From contig NZ_AUHG01000011.1 in NCBI RefSeq assembly GCF_000423065.1, forward strand, positions 558,001-622,000: a stretch of 64,000 nt of DNA, written 5' to 3'. How positions within the stretch are numbered: position 1 is the first letter of the stretch; every line of letters begins with the position of its first letter. A program made the position numbers and the translations under genes. The stretch is from Christiangramia echinicola DSM 19838. Its GTDB lineage: Bacteria > Bacteroidota > Bacteroidia > Flavobacteriales > Flavobacteriaceae. Under the pieces are notes generated by a model, which saw only the letters and a list, made by a program, of their open reading frames with translations, was not told where the DNA came from and ran no database searches. Positions 36,962-44,102 of this stretch are shown one piece after another.

Positions 36962-37450
36962 ATGTCTGAAAAGTATATAGTTCCTGAAAAAACCAGAATA
37001 GGTCACGTCCACCTTAAAGTTTCAAATATTGAAAAAGCTCTGGGATTTTATAAGGATATACTCGGTTTTAAAATAACCGAAAGGATCGGTGATCAAGCAG
37101 TTTTTCTTTCCGCTGGAGGATATCATCACCATATTGCATTAAATACATGGCATAGCGAAGGGGCGGCGAATGCTTCAAAATCTGGAGTTGGTTTGTTTCA
37201 TGCTGCGATTTTATATTCAGAAAGAAAGGAGCTTGCAAAGATCACAAAAAGACTGCTCGATGAATCATATCCTATTACAGGCGCAGCAGATCACGGCGTT
37301 TCAGAAGCTATTTACCTAGATGATCCTGATGGAAATGGAATTGAACTTTATTGGGATAAACCTAGAAGCGAATGGCCCGTGAAAGCGGATGGCAGCATTA
37401 GAATGTATACCCATCAACTAAATTTAGAAGAGCTGATGGGCATCATTTAA
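36962..37450 (+). CDS. VOC (glyoxalase/dioxygenase) family protein
   Basis: A 162-residue protein with two VOC half-domains. RIGHVHLKVSNIEKALGFYKDILGF carries the first metal His, and DPDGNGIELYW the late Glu. The segment AGGYHHHIALNTWHSEGA resembles catechol-2,3-dioxygenase-like (CatE) proteins. ATG 36962 (MSEKY) is chosen over an upstream frame extension. It converges on the arsenic operon with a 2-base gap; VOC proteins can be organoarsenical lyases (ArsI), but this one lacks the Cys-rich metal site I would expect, so the link may be accidental. Confidence 0.82.
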   Translation: MSEKYIVPEKTRIGHVHLKVSNIEKALGFYKDILGFKITERIGDQAVFLSAGGYHHHIALNTWHSEGAANASKSGVGLFHAAILYSERKELAKITKRLLDESYPITGAADHGVSEAIYLDDPDGNGIELYWDKPRSEWPVKADGSIRMYTHQLNLEELMGII

Positions 37451-37452
37451 TT

Positions 37453-38496
37453 TTAATTATAAGCCGGCTTATAGTATTTCTTTTTCAGCCAGAATGAGAC
37501 CCTAACCAGTAATATCAGGGCAGGAACTTCAACTAAAGGACCAATAACTCCGGCAAATGCCTGTCCGCTATTTAATCCAAAAACCGCAATGGCAACAGCA
37601 ATAGCCAGTTCAAAATTATTTCCTGCGGCGGTAAATGAAATAGAAGCATTCTTTTCGTAAGAAGCTCCCATGGCCTTACTTACAAAGAAACTAATAAGGA
37701 ACATCAGGCTGAAATAGATCAATAAAGGAATGGCGATTCTAACTACGTCCATTGGGATCTCAACGATCAATTCACCTTTTAAGGAGAACATTAATATGAT
37801 CGTAAATAAAAGTGCGATCAGGGTTAGAGGAGATACAGCTGGGATGAATTTATTTTCATACCAGGATTCACCTTTAATTTTGACTAATATCAGTCTGCTC
37901 AGAATTCCCAGTACAAACGGAATTCCCAGGTAGATGGCAACGCTTTCGGCAATTGTCGCAATAGAAATATCTACAATAGCACCCTCAAATCCGAAGAAAG
38001 GTGGGAGGTAAGTTATAAATAGCCAGGCGTAAAAGCTATAAGCAAAAACCTGGAAAATACTGTTTAATGCCACTAATCCTGCACCATATTCGCTGCTTCC
38101 TTCAGCAAGGTCATTCCAGACCAGAACCATGGCGATACATCTCGCTAAACCAATTAAGATAAGGCCAACCATGTATTCGGGATGATCCTGTAGAAATATA
38201 AATGCAAGAAAGAACATTAATAAAGGGCCAACGACCCAGTTCATAACCAGGGAGATAGTAAGGATCTTTACGTTCTTAAATACTTTTGGTAGTAGCCTGT
38301 ATTTCACCTTTGCTAAAGGCGGGTACATCATAAGTATAAGACCAATAGCGATTGGAATATTTGTTGTGCCGCTACTGTAGGAATTAATATTTTCAGGGAT
38401 CGATGGGATAAAATATCCTAAACCAACGCCAATTCCCATGGCTAAAAAGATCCAGAGAGTAAGATTCTTATCGAGGTAACTTAATTTTTTAGCCAT
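37453..38496 (-). CDS. ACR3-family arsenite efflux transporter
   Basis: A 347-residue inner-membrane protein with about ten hydrophobic helices, of the ACR3/ArsB3 (bile-acid symporter superfamily) type that extrudes arsenite. Conserved ACR3 features include [22 protein letters not shown] near residue 55, [35 protein letters not shown] near 115-150 with the functional Cys, and [18 protein letters not shown] near 290. It is the last gene of the ars operon, 1 base after the arsenate reductase gene. Confidence 0.95.
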   Translation of the reverse strand: MAKKLSYLDKNLTLWIFLAMGIGVGLGYFIPSIPENINSYSSGTTNIPIAIGLILMMYPPLAKVKYRLLPKVFKNVKILTISLVMNWVVGPLLMFFLAFIFLQDHPEYMVGLILIGLARCIAMVLVWNDLAEGSSEYGAGLVALNSIFQVFAYSFYAWLFITYLPPFFGFEGAIVDISIATIAESVAIYLGIPFVLGILSRLILVKIKGESWYENKFIPAVSPLTLIALLFTIILMFSLKGELIVEIPMDVVRIAIPLLIYFSLMFLISFFVSKAMGASYEKNASISFTAAGNNFELAIAVAIAVFGLNSGQAFAGVIGPLVEVPALILLVRVSFWLKKKYYKPAYN

Positions 38497-38497
38497 A

Positions 38498-39115
38498 CTA
38501 TTTTATATTTTCAAATATGTAGATCATTTCTGAAGCGATCTGATCACTGCGTTCATCATATTTTTCCCGGGTGAGGGGAGTGTCATCATATTTCTTAGGA
38601 TCTGAATAATCTAAAGCGATCCTGGCCTTTGATCCTGGAATAAAAGGGCAATTCTCATCTGCATGTGAACAGGTCATGACGGCAGCAAAATTTTTAGAAG
38701 GATTTTCTTCAGCATCGTACACTTTGGAATAACATTCCATGGCAGATTTATCTTCTGAATATTGCACCTGAACCTGTGGATTTTCACCTGAAGCAGATTC
38801 AATTTTAAAACCTGCACGATTTAATGCGTCAATAGCGTTCTGATTAAAGGCAGTTTCCTCAGTTCCTCCGGAATAACAATTTGTCTCAATCCCATAAAAG
38901 TCTGAAATTGCCTGTGCCCAAACCTGTCCAAACTGGCTACGCCTGGAATTATGGGTACAAATGAAATTCAGCTGGATAGAATTTCCCTCATTTTTTTCTT
39001 TTTGAATAAATTCGATCAGAGGTTTAAGAACTTCCTTTCTTTCAAGAGAAACCTTTAAACTTTTAAGGTCTTCCAGTTTTTCGATTAGGGACGGGTAAAG
39101 ATTTGTTTTAGACAT
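38498..39115 (-). CDS. arsC: Arsenate reductase, low-molecular-weight phosphatase (ArsC, LMW-PTP) type
   Basis: A 205-residue LMW-PTP-fold protein. The phosphate loop C53-THNSR-R59-S in [11 protein letters not shown] binds arsenate. Further cysteines ([15 protein letters not shown] and [10 protein letters not shown]) may serve in the redox relay that returns arsenite. An N-terminal extension of about 48 residues is longer than in the classic Staphylococcus enzyme but is usual in Bacteroidetes homologues. Arsenite made here would be exported by the ACR3 pump encoded next. Confidence 0.92.
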   Translation of the reverse strand: MSKTNLYPSLIEKLEDLKSLKVSLERKEVLKPLIEFIQKEKNEGNSIQLNFICTHNSRRSQFGQVWAQAISDFYGIETNCYSGGTEETAFNQNAIDALNRAGFKIESASGENPQVQVQYSEDKSAMECYSKVYDAEENPSKNFAAVMTCSHADENCPFIPGSKARIALDYSDPKKYDDTPLTREKYDERSDQIASEMIYIFENIK

Positions 39116-39124
39116 ATTTTTGAT

Positions 39125-39589
39125 TTAGCAACAGCCCGATTCAGGAGTGCAGGATGAATTTTGAAGTTCAGATAATTTTACTTTTGGCTTTTGTTCAGGA
39201 ACGCCACATTTTTCTTTAGCCAGACATGCTGTTTGGGTATTCACCAGCAGGAAATTTTTCCCATCAAAATCAAGTTCGAATTTGTTGATGCTTTCGCCCT
39301 GGTATTCTACTTCAATTTCTACATCTGGAAGTCCAAGCTTGTTTTTGGCTAACTCTATTATATTTATCAGTTTATCCGGATGTAAACGGTGGTTATAATC
39401 GTTCTCTTCCCAAAGTTGAAAAGACACTTTTTCTTCATTTCTCAATGTACCCCCGCAATCGATAAAATGTTTGTTAATTTTTCCAACTTCTGTAACATGA
39501 AAATGCTCCGGAACTAATTGTCCGTTTGGAAGTTCAAAAGCGATTTCGCTTAATCCGGATAACTGATTAGTAAATTCTGATAGTTTCAT
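39125..39589 (-). CDS. Small Cys-tailed ars-operon protein (probably DUF6428)
   Basis: A 154-residue cytoplasmic protein that I believe belongs to the DUF6428 family, which is recurrently encoded between arsR and arsC in Bacteroidetes. It has GQLVPEHFHVTEVG (metal-like His pair), HFIDCGGTLR, CLAKEKCGVPE and ends SSCTPESGCC. The six cysteines, three of them in the tail, suggest arsenite or metal binding, for example as a chaperone; this is inference. A palindrome (39605-39620) lies 15 bases before its start, and the next gene follows after 9 bases. Confidence 0.75.
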   Translation of the reverse strand: MKLSEFTNQLSGLSEIAFELPNGQLVPEHFHVTEVGKINKHFIDCGGTLRNEEKVSFQLWEENDYNHRLHPDKLINIIELAKNKLGLPDVEIEVEYQGESINKFELDFDGKNFLLVNTQTACLAKEKCGVPEQKPKVKLSELQNSSCTPESGCC

Positions 39590-39604
39590 AATTGATTTCT
39601 TTTC

Positions 39605-39620
39605 ATCGTATTATTACGAT
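39605..39620. promoter_or_regulatory. Candidate ArsR operator between arsR and the DUF6428 gene
   Basis: ATCGTA-TTAT-TACGAT is a perfect 6-bp inverted repeat. Its half TTCATCGTA also occurs in the arsR leader on the minus strand (about 39997-40005). It may control a second, internal promoter of the ars operon. Confidence 0.45.
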
Positions 39621-39639
39621 AATTAATTATAAATTTTTT

Positions 39640-39975
39640 TTAGCAGCATTCGTCAGGACCACAATTTTGGATCTTATCGAACATGCCATTAAAAAGCTTT
39701 TGAATGGAACTCCATTTTTCAGGATTGATACAATAGCTCATAGAAACACCTTCAATACTTCCCTGAATAAGACCAACATTTTTAAGCTCTCTTAAATGCT
39801 GACTGATCGTTGCCTGGGCCAGACCTAATTCATTTACCAGATCTCCATTGATGCATTTATTAGACTCGAGCAAATACTGAAGAATTGCTATACGAGCCGG
39901 ATGAGCCAATGACTTGGCCAGAACGGCGAGCTCATTTTGTTCTTTGGTAAATAGATCTGTTTTTGTTACACCCAT
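39640..39975 (-). CDS. arsR: ArsR-family transcriptional repressor
   Basis: A 111-residue winged-helix regulator. LAKSLAHPARIAILQYLLES (residues about 19-38) and ELGLAQATISQHLRELKNVGLIQG (helix-turn-helix, about 50-73) are typical of ArsR/SmtB proteins. The usual ELCVC arsenite site in helix 3 is replaced by CINGDLVNEL, with a lone Cys. The C-terminus NCGPDECC offers three more cysteines, so arsenite may be sensed at a different site. It is first in the ars operon and is probably autoregulated through the nearby palindromes. Confidence 0.92.
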   Translation of the reverse strand: MGVTKTDLFTKEQNELAVLAKSLAHPARIAILQYLLESNKCINGDLVNELGLAQATISQHLRELKNVGLIQGSIEGVSMSYCINPEKWSSIQKLFNGMFDKIQNCGPDECC

Positions 39976-39985
39976 GATAAATACT

Positions 39986-40005
39986 ATATTGCAATATTAC
40001 GATGA
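39986..40005. promoter_or_regulatory. Candidate ArsR operator in the arsR leader
   Basis: ATATTGCAATAT (39986-39997) is a perfect 12-bp palindrome, directly followed by TACGATGAA, the reverse complement of TTCATCGTA found in the other ars palindrome. It lies between the predicted transcription start (about 40012) and the ATG, a typical repressor position. Confidence 0.45.
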
Positions 40006-40018
40006 ATAGAATTTATGG

Positions 40019-40026
40019 CAAAATTA
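40019..40026 (-). promoter_or_regulatory. -7 box for the ars operon
   Basis: On the minus strand TAATTTTG is an exact TAnnTTTG, 14 bases after the stop of the preceding Gfo/Idh gene and 43 bases before the arsR ATG. Confidence 0.5.
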
Positions 40027-40039
40027 TCTGGAAGAAAAT

Positions 40040-41119
40040 TTATATAAGGACGCGTGAATTGTTTGCAGCAGCCTGATTGATCTTCTCGACGATGTGAATA
40101 TCCTTCATTCCTTCTTCACCAGGTACTAAGACTGGTCTATCATTAAGAATAGCCAGGGAATCATCATCCATTTGTACAGCCTGCTGATTTTTCCCCATTG
40201 GGCTCAGGATCTTTCCGTCGCTGGTCTTTCCTCGCACTCCCGAGTACGATTGCATTGGCCTTAAATAATACCATCCATCTTCTGCTGTGACTTCCAGGTT
40301 GTTCAGGCTTTCACCAAAACTGGTTTTTCCATCGACTATTATTCCGCCGGGAAATTCCATTTTAAAGCTTGTGGTTTCATCTACTTCTGTAAAGATCTCA
40401 GGTCTTCGCGTAGATTGTTTTGCTGTAACTGCTATAGGCTCCAAACCGGTAGAATACCTTGCTGCGTTTATAGAGTAGACTCCCATATCATAGATGGCAC
40501 CACCGCCCATTTCTTTTTTAAGTTTCCACGGATTTATTGTTCCTCCGTTATAACCTGCTTCAGAAATGATATTTCTAATTTTTCCATAAGCTTTAGTTTC
40601 AGCCCATTTAATAATGGTTTGTGTATTCTTTTCATGTTGCATTCTGTACCCGATAGAAAGCTTCACTTTATTCTTGTTGCAAGCATCTATGATCTGTTGA
40701 CATTCTTCCGCAGTTCTAGCCATTGGCTTTTCACACCAAACATGTTTGCCGGTATTGGCTGCCTTGATGGCATATTCAGCATGAAGACCAGTGGGTAGTA
40801 CTATATAGATCACATCGATATCATCATTGCTGGCGATCTCGTCCATATTTTCATAATTATAGACATTAGAATCCTTTATCCCGTATCTCTTCTGCCAGAC
40901 CGGGATCTTTTCCGGACTCCCAGTAACGATGCCGCGAAGTTCACAATGTTCTGTTTGCTGAAGAGCAGGAGCTAATAAATCTCTACTGTAATAACCCAGG
41001 CCTACAAGGGCAACACCTAATTTTTTCCGAGAACCTGAAGCTAAACAACCAGGGAAGGAGAAAAAAGCTGCACTTAGAATTAGTCCTGATTTTATTATAA
41101 AGGTCTTTCTGTTTTCCAT
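40040..41119 (-). CDS. Gfo/Idh/MocA family oxidoreductase, exported
   Basis: A 359-residue NAD(P)-dependent sugar-type dehydrogenase. The N-terminus MENRKTFIIKSGLILSAAFFSFPGC contains a hydrophobic stretch ending in Cys25, a possible lipobox, so it may be a periplasmic lipoprotein like other Bacteroidetes glucose-fructose oxidoreductase relatives. The Rossmann motif is VALVGLGYYSRDL near residue 37, the signature EKP is in HVWCEKPMAR near 130, and EMGGGAIYDMGVYSINAARY near 205 lines the active site. Substrate unknown. The 213-base gap upstream has no exact promoter box. Confidence 0.88.
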   Translation of the reverse strand: MENRKTFIIKSGLILSAAFFSFPGCLASGSRKKLGVALVGLGYYSRDLLAPALQQTEHCELRGIVTGSPEKIPVWQKRYGIKDSNVYNYENMDEIASNDDIDVIYIVLPTGLHAEYAIKAANTGKHVWCEKPMARTAEECQQIIDACNKNKVKLSIGYRMQHEKNTQTIIKWAETKAYGKIRNIISEAGYNGGTINPWKLKKEMGGGAIYDMGVYSINAARYSTGLEPIAVTAKQSTRRPEIFTEVDETTSFKMEFPGGIIVDGKTSFGESLNNLEVTAEDGWYYLRPMQSYSGVRGKTSDGKILSPMGKNQQAVQMDDDSLAILNDRPVLVPGEEGMKDIHIVEKINQAAANNSRVLI

Positions 41120-41333
41120 CTTGAATAGTTGCTTCTTTAAAATTAATGGAAATTATTGAAAATCAATTCCAATACAAATGACTAAATCTTAAGATAATTT
41201 TTGATAAATACTGGTGATTTGCTTCTTAAAAATGGTTAATTATCATAAAGCCAACATATGCTTAACGCATTATTAGCAGGCTACCAGCCATTCTGTACGT
41301 AATTTCACACTACAAACAAAAACTACTATTAAG

Positions 41334-42272
41334 ATGATACGCTTAAATGCATTTAGAAAAATTTCTTTATTAGTTATAAGTAGTGTCCTTTTCTTCGCTT
41401 GTAATTCTAATACGCAGGTTGTAGAACCTTCTGTAGAACAATCGCAGAAATTAAGTATGAGAAATCCGGTTGTAAAGAAGGAAGCGAAAACCTTTAGAAA
41501 AAATATTAGCTATACTGTAGATTCCTTAAAGACAAGAGAAGCTATTGAAAGCTTAATAAGTACTTATTCTAACGATCAATTAAATACTATCCTGGCCTTG
41601 AATCGTGTTGAGAAGAACAGTTTGAGACCTGAAAGACCTATTGTAATTCCAGAATGCGTATCAGAAGATTTTAATGCCTACAGTCCATTCCCGGAAGAAG
41701 TAAATATGTTACAATGTATTCCAAAGACAGTTTTAATAAATAAAAGAGTTCAGGCATTTGCATTATATGAGAACGGTGAATTAGTAAAATGGGGACCTGT
41801 AAGTACAGGAAAGAATTCTACGAAAACTCCAAGCGGACTGAATTACGGTAATTATAAAGCTAAGCGTAAGATTAGTACGGTTGATGAATCGTGGGTATTG
41901 CCCTACTATTTCAACTTTATGAATTTTGAAGGGGTAGGAGTACACCAGTATGCCTTACCTGGATATCCTGCCAGCCATGGTTGTGTAAGATTGTATATGG
42001 ATGATGCTAAATATATTTTTGATTGGGCAGATATGTGGGATGTAGAAGGTTCTAAAGTAGCAAGGAATGGTACACCTTTCATGGTTTTTGGAGAATATGA
42101 TTATGCAGCAGATAAACCATGGATCAACCTTTCTCAAAATATGAAAGCAAATGATCTTACTCAGGAAGAGATAAACACATTAGAGGGATATCTTCAGGAA
42201 TATCAATCAGATCCTAAGAATTTCCACAATATAGCTTCGAAAAATGCTGAAGCTGAATTAGCCAAAGCTTAA
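41334..42272 (+). CDS. L,D-transpeptidase (YkuD) lipoprotein
   Basis: A 312-residue envelope protein. SLLVISSVLFFAC gives a lipobox with Cys23. The catalytic YkuD domain (about 130-250) has VSTGKNSTKTPSG and H204, and the signature PASH215-G-C217-VRLY with the nucleophilic Cys. Such enzymes make 3-3 crosslinks or attach proteins to peptidoglycan. Residues 60-110 may be a substrate-recognition module. The following gene starts 43 bases downstream, inside the terminator hairpin of this one. Confidence 0.92.
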   Translation: MIRLNAFRKISLLVISSVLFFACNSNTQVVEPSVEQSQKLSMRNPVVKKEAKTFRKNISYTVDSLKTREAIESLISTYSNDQLNTILALNRVEKNSLRPERPIVIPECVSEDFNAYSPFPEEVNMLQCIPKTVLINKRVQAFALYENGELVKWGPVSTGKNSTKTPSGLNYGNYKAKRKISTVDESWVLPYYFNFMNFEGVGVHQYALPGYPASHGCVRLYMDDAKYIFDWADMWDVEGSKVARNGTPFMVFGEYDYAADKPWINLSQNMKANDLTQEEINTLEGYLQEYQSDPKNFHNIASKNAEAELAKA

Positions 42273-42295
42273 TTAAATTAGATTTTAATTAAATT

Positions 42296-42347
42296 AGCCG
42301 GTAAACATTAATACTATGAAAAGGATTAATTTTTACCGGCTTTTTTT
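42296..42347 (+). terminator. Intrinsic terminator whose loop contains the start codon of the next gene
   Basis: AGCCGGTAAA (42296-42305) pairs with TTTACCGGCT (42332-42341). After one C-T mismatch, ATTAAT (42307-42312) pairs with ATTAAT (42325-42330). The 12-base loop ACTATGAAAAGG holds ATG 42316. Six further T follow the stem. The geometry is that of a strong rho-independent terminator for the L,D-transpeptidase gene or an attenuator for the gene that begins in it. Confidence 0.8.
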
Positions 42348-43080
42348 ATATCTGATATTTTCACTCTTTATGCTACCACTATCTGCCCAGGAAACTAATG
42401 TGATGGTTAGGGCAAAAGCGAAAGATGCAAAGTTTATTGGTACTTCTATTGGAGGTGCCAAGATCCTGATTAAAAATGCGCTTACCGGAAAAATTCTGGC
42501 GAACGGAATGACTTCTGGGAGTACCGGGAATACAGATAAAATCATGAAGCAGGATTGGAAGCGATCAGAAAATCTTTCTGAAGATGACACTGCCGGCTTT
42601 AATGCCACCCTGGATATTGATGAACCAACTTTTGTGACCATCGAAGCCTATGGACCCATAAACAAAAAGCAGGCTGAGGTGATGAGTAGTACTCAACTAT
42701 GGATAATCCCGGGTAAGCATATCACGGGAGACGGCGTAGTATTGGAGGTCCCAGGATTTGTGGTAGATATTCTGAGCCCTCAAACCCATGAAAGAATTGA
42801 TTCCAAAGAAACCATCGAATTAAAAGCTAATATCGTCCTGATGTGCGGTTGCCCAATTACCAAAGATGGTATCTGGGATGCCAATCAATATGAAGTAAAG
42901 GCTATAGTTAAAGATTCTGAAGGAGGTATTAAGGAAATTGCGTTAGAGCAAAAAGATAAGCCAAGTACCTTCCAGACAGAACTTAATTTAGAAAAAGGTC
43001 TTTACGAAGTGATGATCTATGCCTATGATCCGGTCACCGGGAATACTGGATTGGATAAAACCAATATTATCGTAAACTAA
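42316..43080 (+). CDS. Unknown secreted protein downstream of the L,D-transpeptidase
   Basis: A 254-residue exported protein with a signal peptide (INFYRLFLYLIFSLFMLPLSAQ) that I do not recognise. The mature part looks all-beta. KFIGTSIGGAKILIKNALTGKILANG suggests a bacterial Ig- or carboxypeptidase-regulatory-like fold. PGFVVDILSPQTHERIDSKETIELKANI opens a second Ig-like domain that ends KTNIIVN. ANIVLMCGCPI contains a Cys-Gly-Cys pair of unknown role. Its first eleven codons form the 3' arm of a terminator hairpin, so its expression may need read-through. Confidence 0.7.
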   Translation: MKRINFYRLFLYLIFSLFMLPLSAQETNVMVRAKAKDAKFIGTSIGGAKILIKNALTGKILANGMTSGSTGNTDKIMKQDWKRSENLSEDDTAGFNATLDIDEPTFVTIEAYGPINKKQAEVMSSTQLWIIPGKHITGDGVVLEVPGFVVDILSPQTHERIDSKETIELKANIVLMCGCPITKDGIWDANQYEVKAIVKDSEGGIKEIALEQKDKPSTFQTELNLEKGLYEVMIYAYDPVTGNTGLDKTNIIVN

Positions 43081-43871
43081 ACTTTTAATAAGCCAAGAGA
43101 TTCTATAGTTCTTAAGACTCCATTATCGTTATTATCGTGAGTAGTAACAAAGTTACTGGCCTGGATAATTTCAGGATGGGCATTCTTCATGGCGTAACTA
43201 TGTTTAGCCACTCTCATCATCTCAAGATCATTAAGGTAATCGCCAAAAACAAGAGTTTCTTCCGGTGTGATATTTAATTCTTTTTGAATGTCGGCAATGG
43301 CATTTCCCTTATTCGCATTTAGTGCCGTAATATCTATAAACACTTTGGCTGCAATAGCGACCTTGAATCTGTCTGTATAATTCACAAAATGAGGGAAAGT
43401 ATTGTCTTCTACCCCATTAAAATTACAAAGAGTGACCTTTAAATAAGTGTCTTCTACCTGGGTTAGATCATCAACTACCTTCAGGCGTTCGTAGAATTTA
43501 TTTATTTCTTTTCTGAAATCTTCATCTTTAGTTTCAATATATGCTGAATCTTTTCCGCATAGAACAAGATGAGTATGCTCTAAATTTCTACCAAGCTGAA
43601 TAAACTCGATAGCAGCCGTTTTTTCGATTGGATTCACATATAACTCCTTTCCTTTATGAGAAACATAAGTTCCATTTTCAGCAAAAAACATGGTGCGATC
43701 CTTTATCTTCTCAAACCTCGATTCCAGATTATAGAATTGACGGCCACTGGCTATGGAGAATAAAATTCCATTTTTAGTTAGTTGCTCCTCAATTTTCCAG
43801 AAGTCTGGATGTAACTCGTGATTATCATTCAGCAAAGTCCCATCTACATCTGTTACAATAAGTTTGATCAT
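43077..43871 (-). CDS. Cof-type HAD phosphatase
   Basis: A 264-residue HAD-superfamily hydrolase of the Cof subfamily, which dephosphorylates sugar phosphates, nucleotides or flavins. Motif I is VTDVDGTLLND (D8, D10), motif II is SIASGR near residue 38, and the late motifs are NKGNAIADIQKEL and VFGDYLNDLEMM near 215. The ATG at 43871 (MIKLIVTDVDG) is chosen; the longer frame from 43943 would add an unlikely hydrophobic leader to a cytoplasmic enzyme. It shares a 4-bp overlap of stops with the convergent secreted-protein gene. Confidence 0.9.
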   Translation of the reverse strand: MIKLIVTDVDGTLLNDNHELHPDFWKIEEQLTKNGILFSIASGRQFYNLESRFEKIKDRTMFFAENGTYVSHKGKELYVNPIEKTAAIEFIQLGRNLEHTHLVLCGKDSAYIETKDEDFRKEINKFYERLKVVDDLTQVEDTYLKVTLCNFNGVEDNTFPHFVNYTDRFKVAIAAKVFIDITALNANKGNAIADIQKELNITPEETLVFGDYLNDLEMMRVAKHSYAMKNAHPEIIQASNFVTTHDNNDNGVLRTIESLGLLKV

Positions 43872-44010
43872 AAATTCAAAATTAGAAACGTCAAAAGTAA
43901 TTGATATCAATATCAATAGAATTAAATACATATTAAATTTCACGTTTCTGCTATAGTCAATCTTTATTCCTGAAATTTTAAATCTTTGAAAAACAATTAA
44001 ATAAAAATTT

Positions 44011-44033
44011 TATTTAAAATTAATCTAAATAAG
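44011..44033. promoter_or_regulatory. Inverted-repeat operator 1 upstream of the TonB receptor
   Basis: TTATTTA and TAAATAA are separated by nine bases ending in TC. It lies just upstream of the -7 box, covering the -33 region. The same architecture recurs at 44072-44094, which suggests a common repressor, most likely an iron regulator (Fur or DtxR type). Confidence 0.5.
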
Positions 44034-44058
44034 CTTTTTATTTTCGTTTCTAGATTAT

Positions 44059-44066
44059 AGATTTGC
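44059..44066 (+). promoter_or_regulatory. -7 box for the TonB receptor gene
   Basis: TAGATTTG is an exact TAnnTTTG. It sits between the two inverted repeats, with a predicted start near 44073, inside the second repeat. Confidence 0.55.
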
Positions 44067-44071
44067 CATTC

Positions 44072-44094
44072 TATTTATAATAAGTCTAAATAAA
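44072..44094. promoter_or_regulatory. Inverted-repeat operator 2 upstream of the TonB receptor
   Basis: CTATTTA and TAAATAA are separated by nine bases ending in TC, the same layout as at 44011-44033. It covers the predicted transcription start and ends 8 bases before the ATG. Confidence 0.5.
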
Positions 44095-44102
44095 ATTAAA
44101 GA

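Noticed and set aside
36962-37450. Organoarsenical lyase (ArsI) next to the ars operon
   Set aside because: The VOC protein is on the other strand, not in the operon, and lacks the cysteine pair expected of ArsI.
40415-40798. Plus-strand open frame of 127 codons
   Set aside because: It is antisense to the conserved core of the Gfo/Idh oxidoreductase gene.
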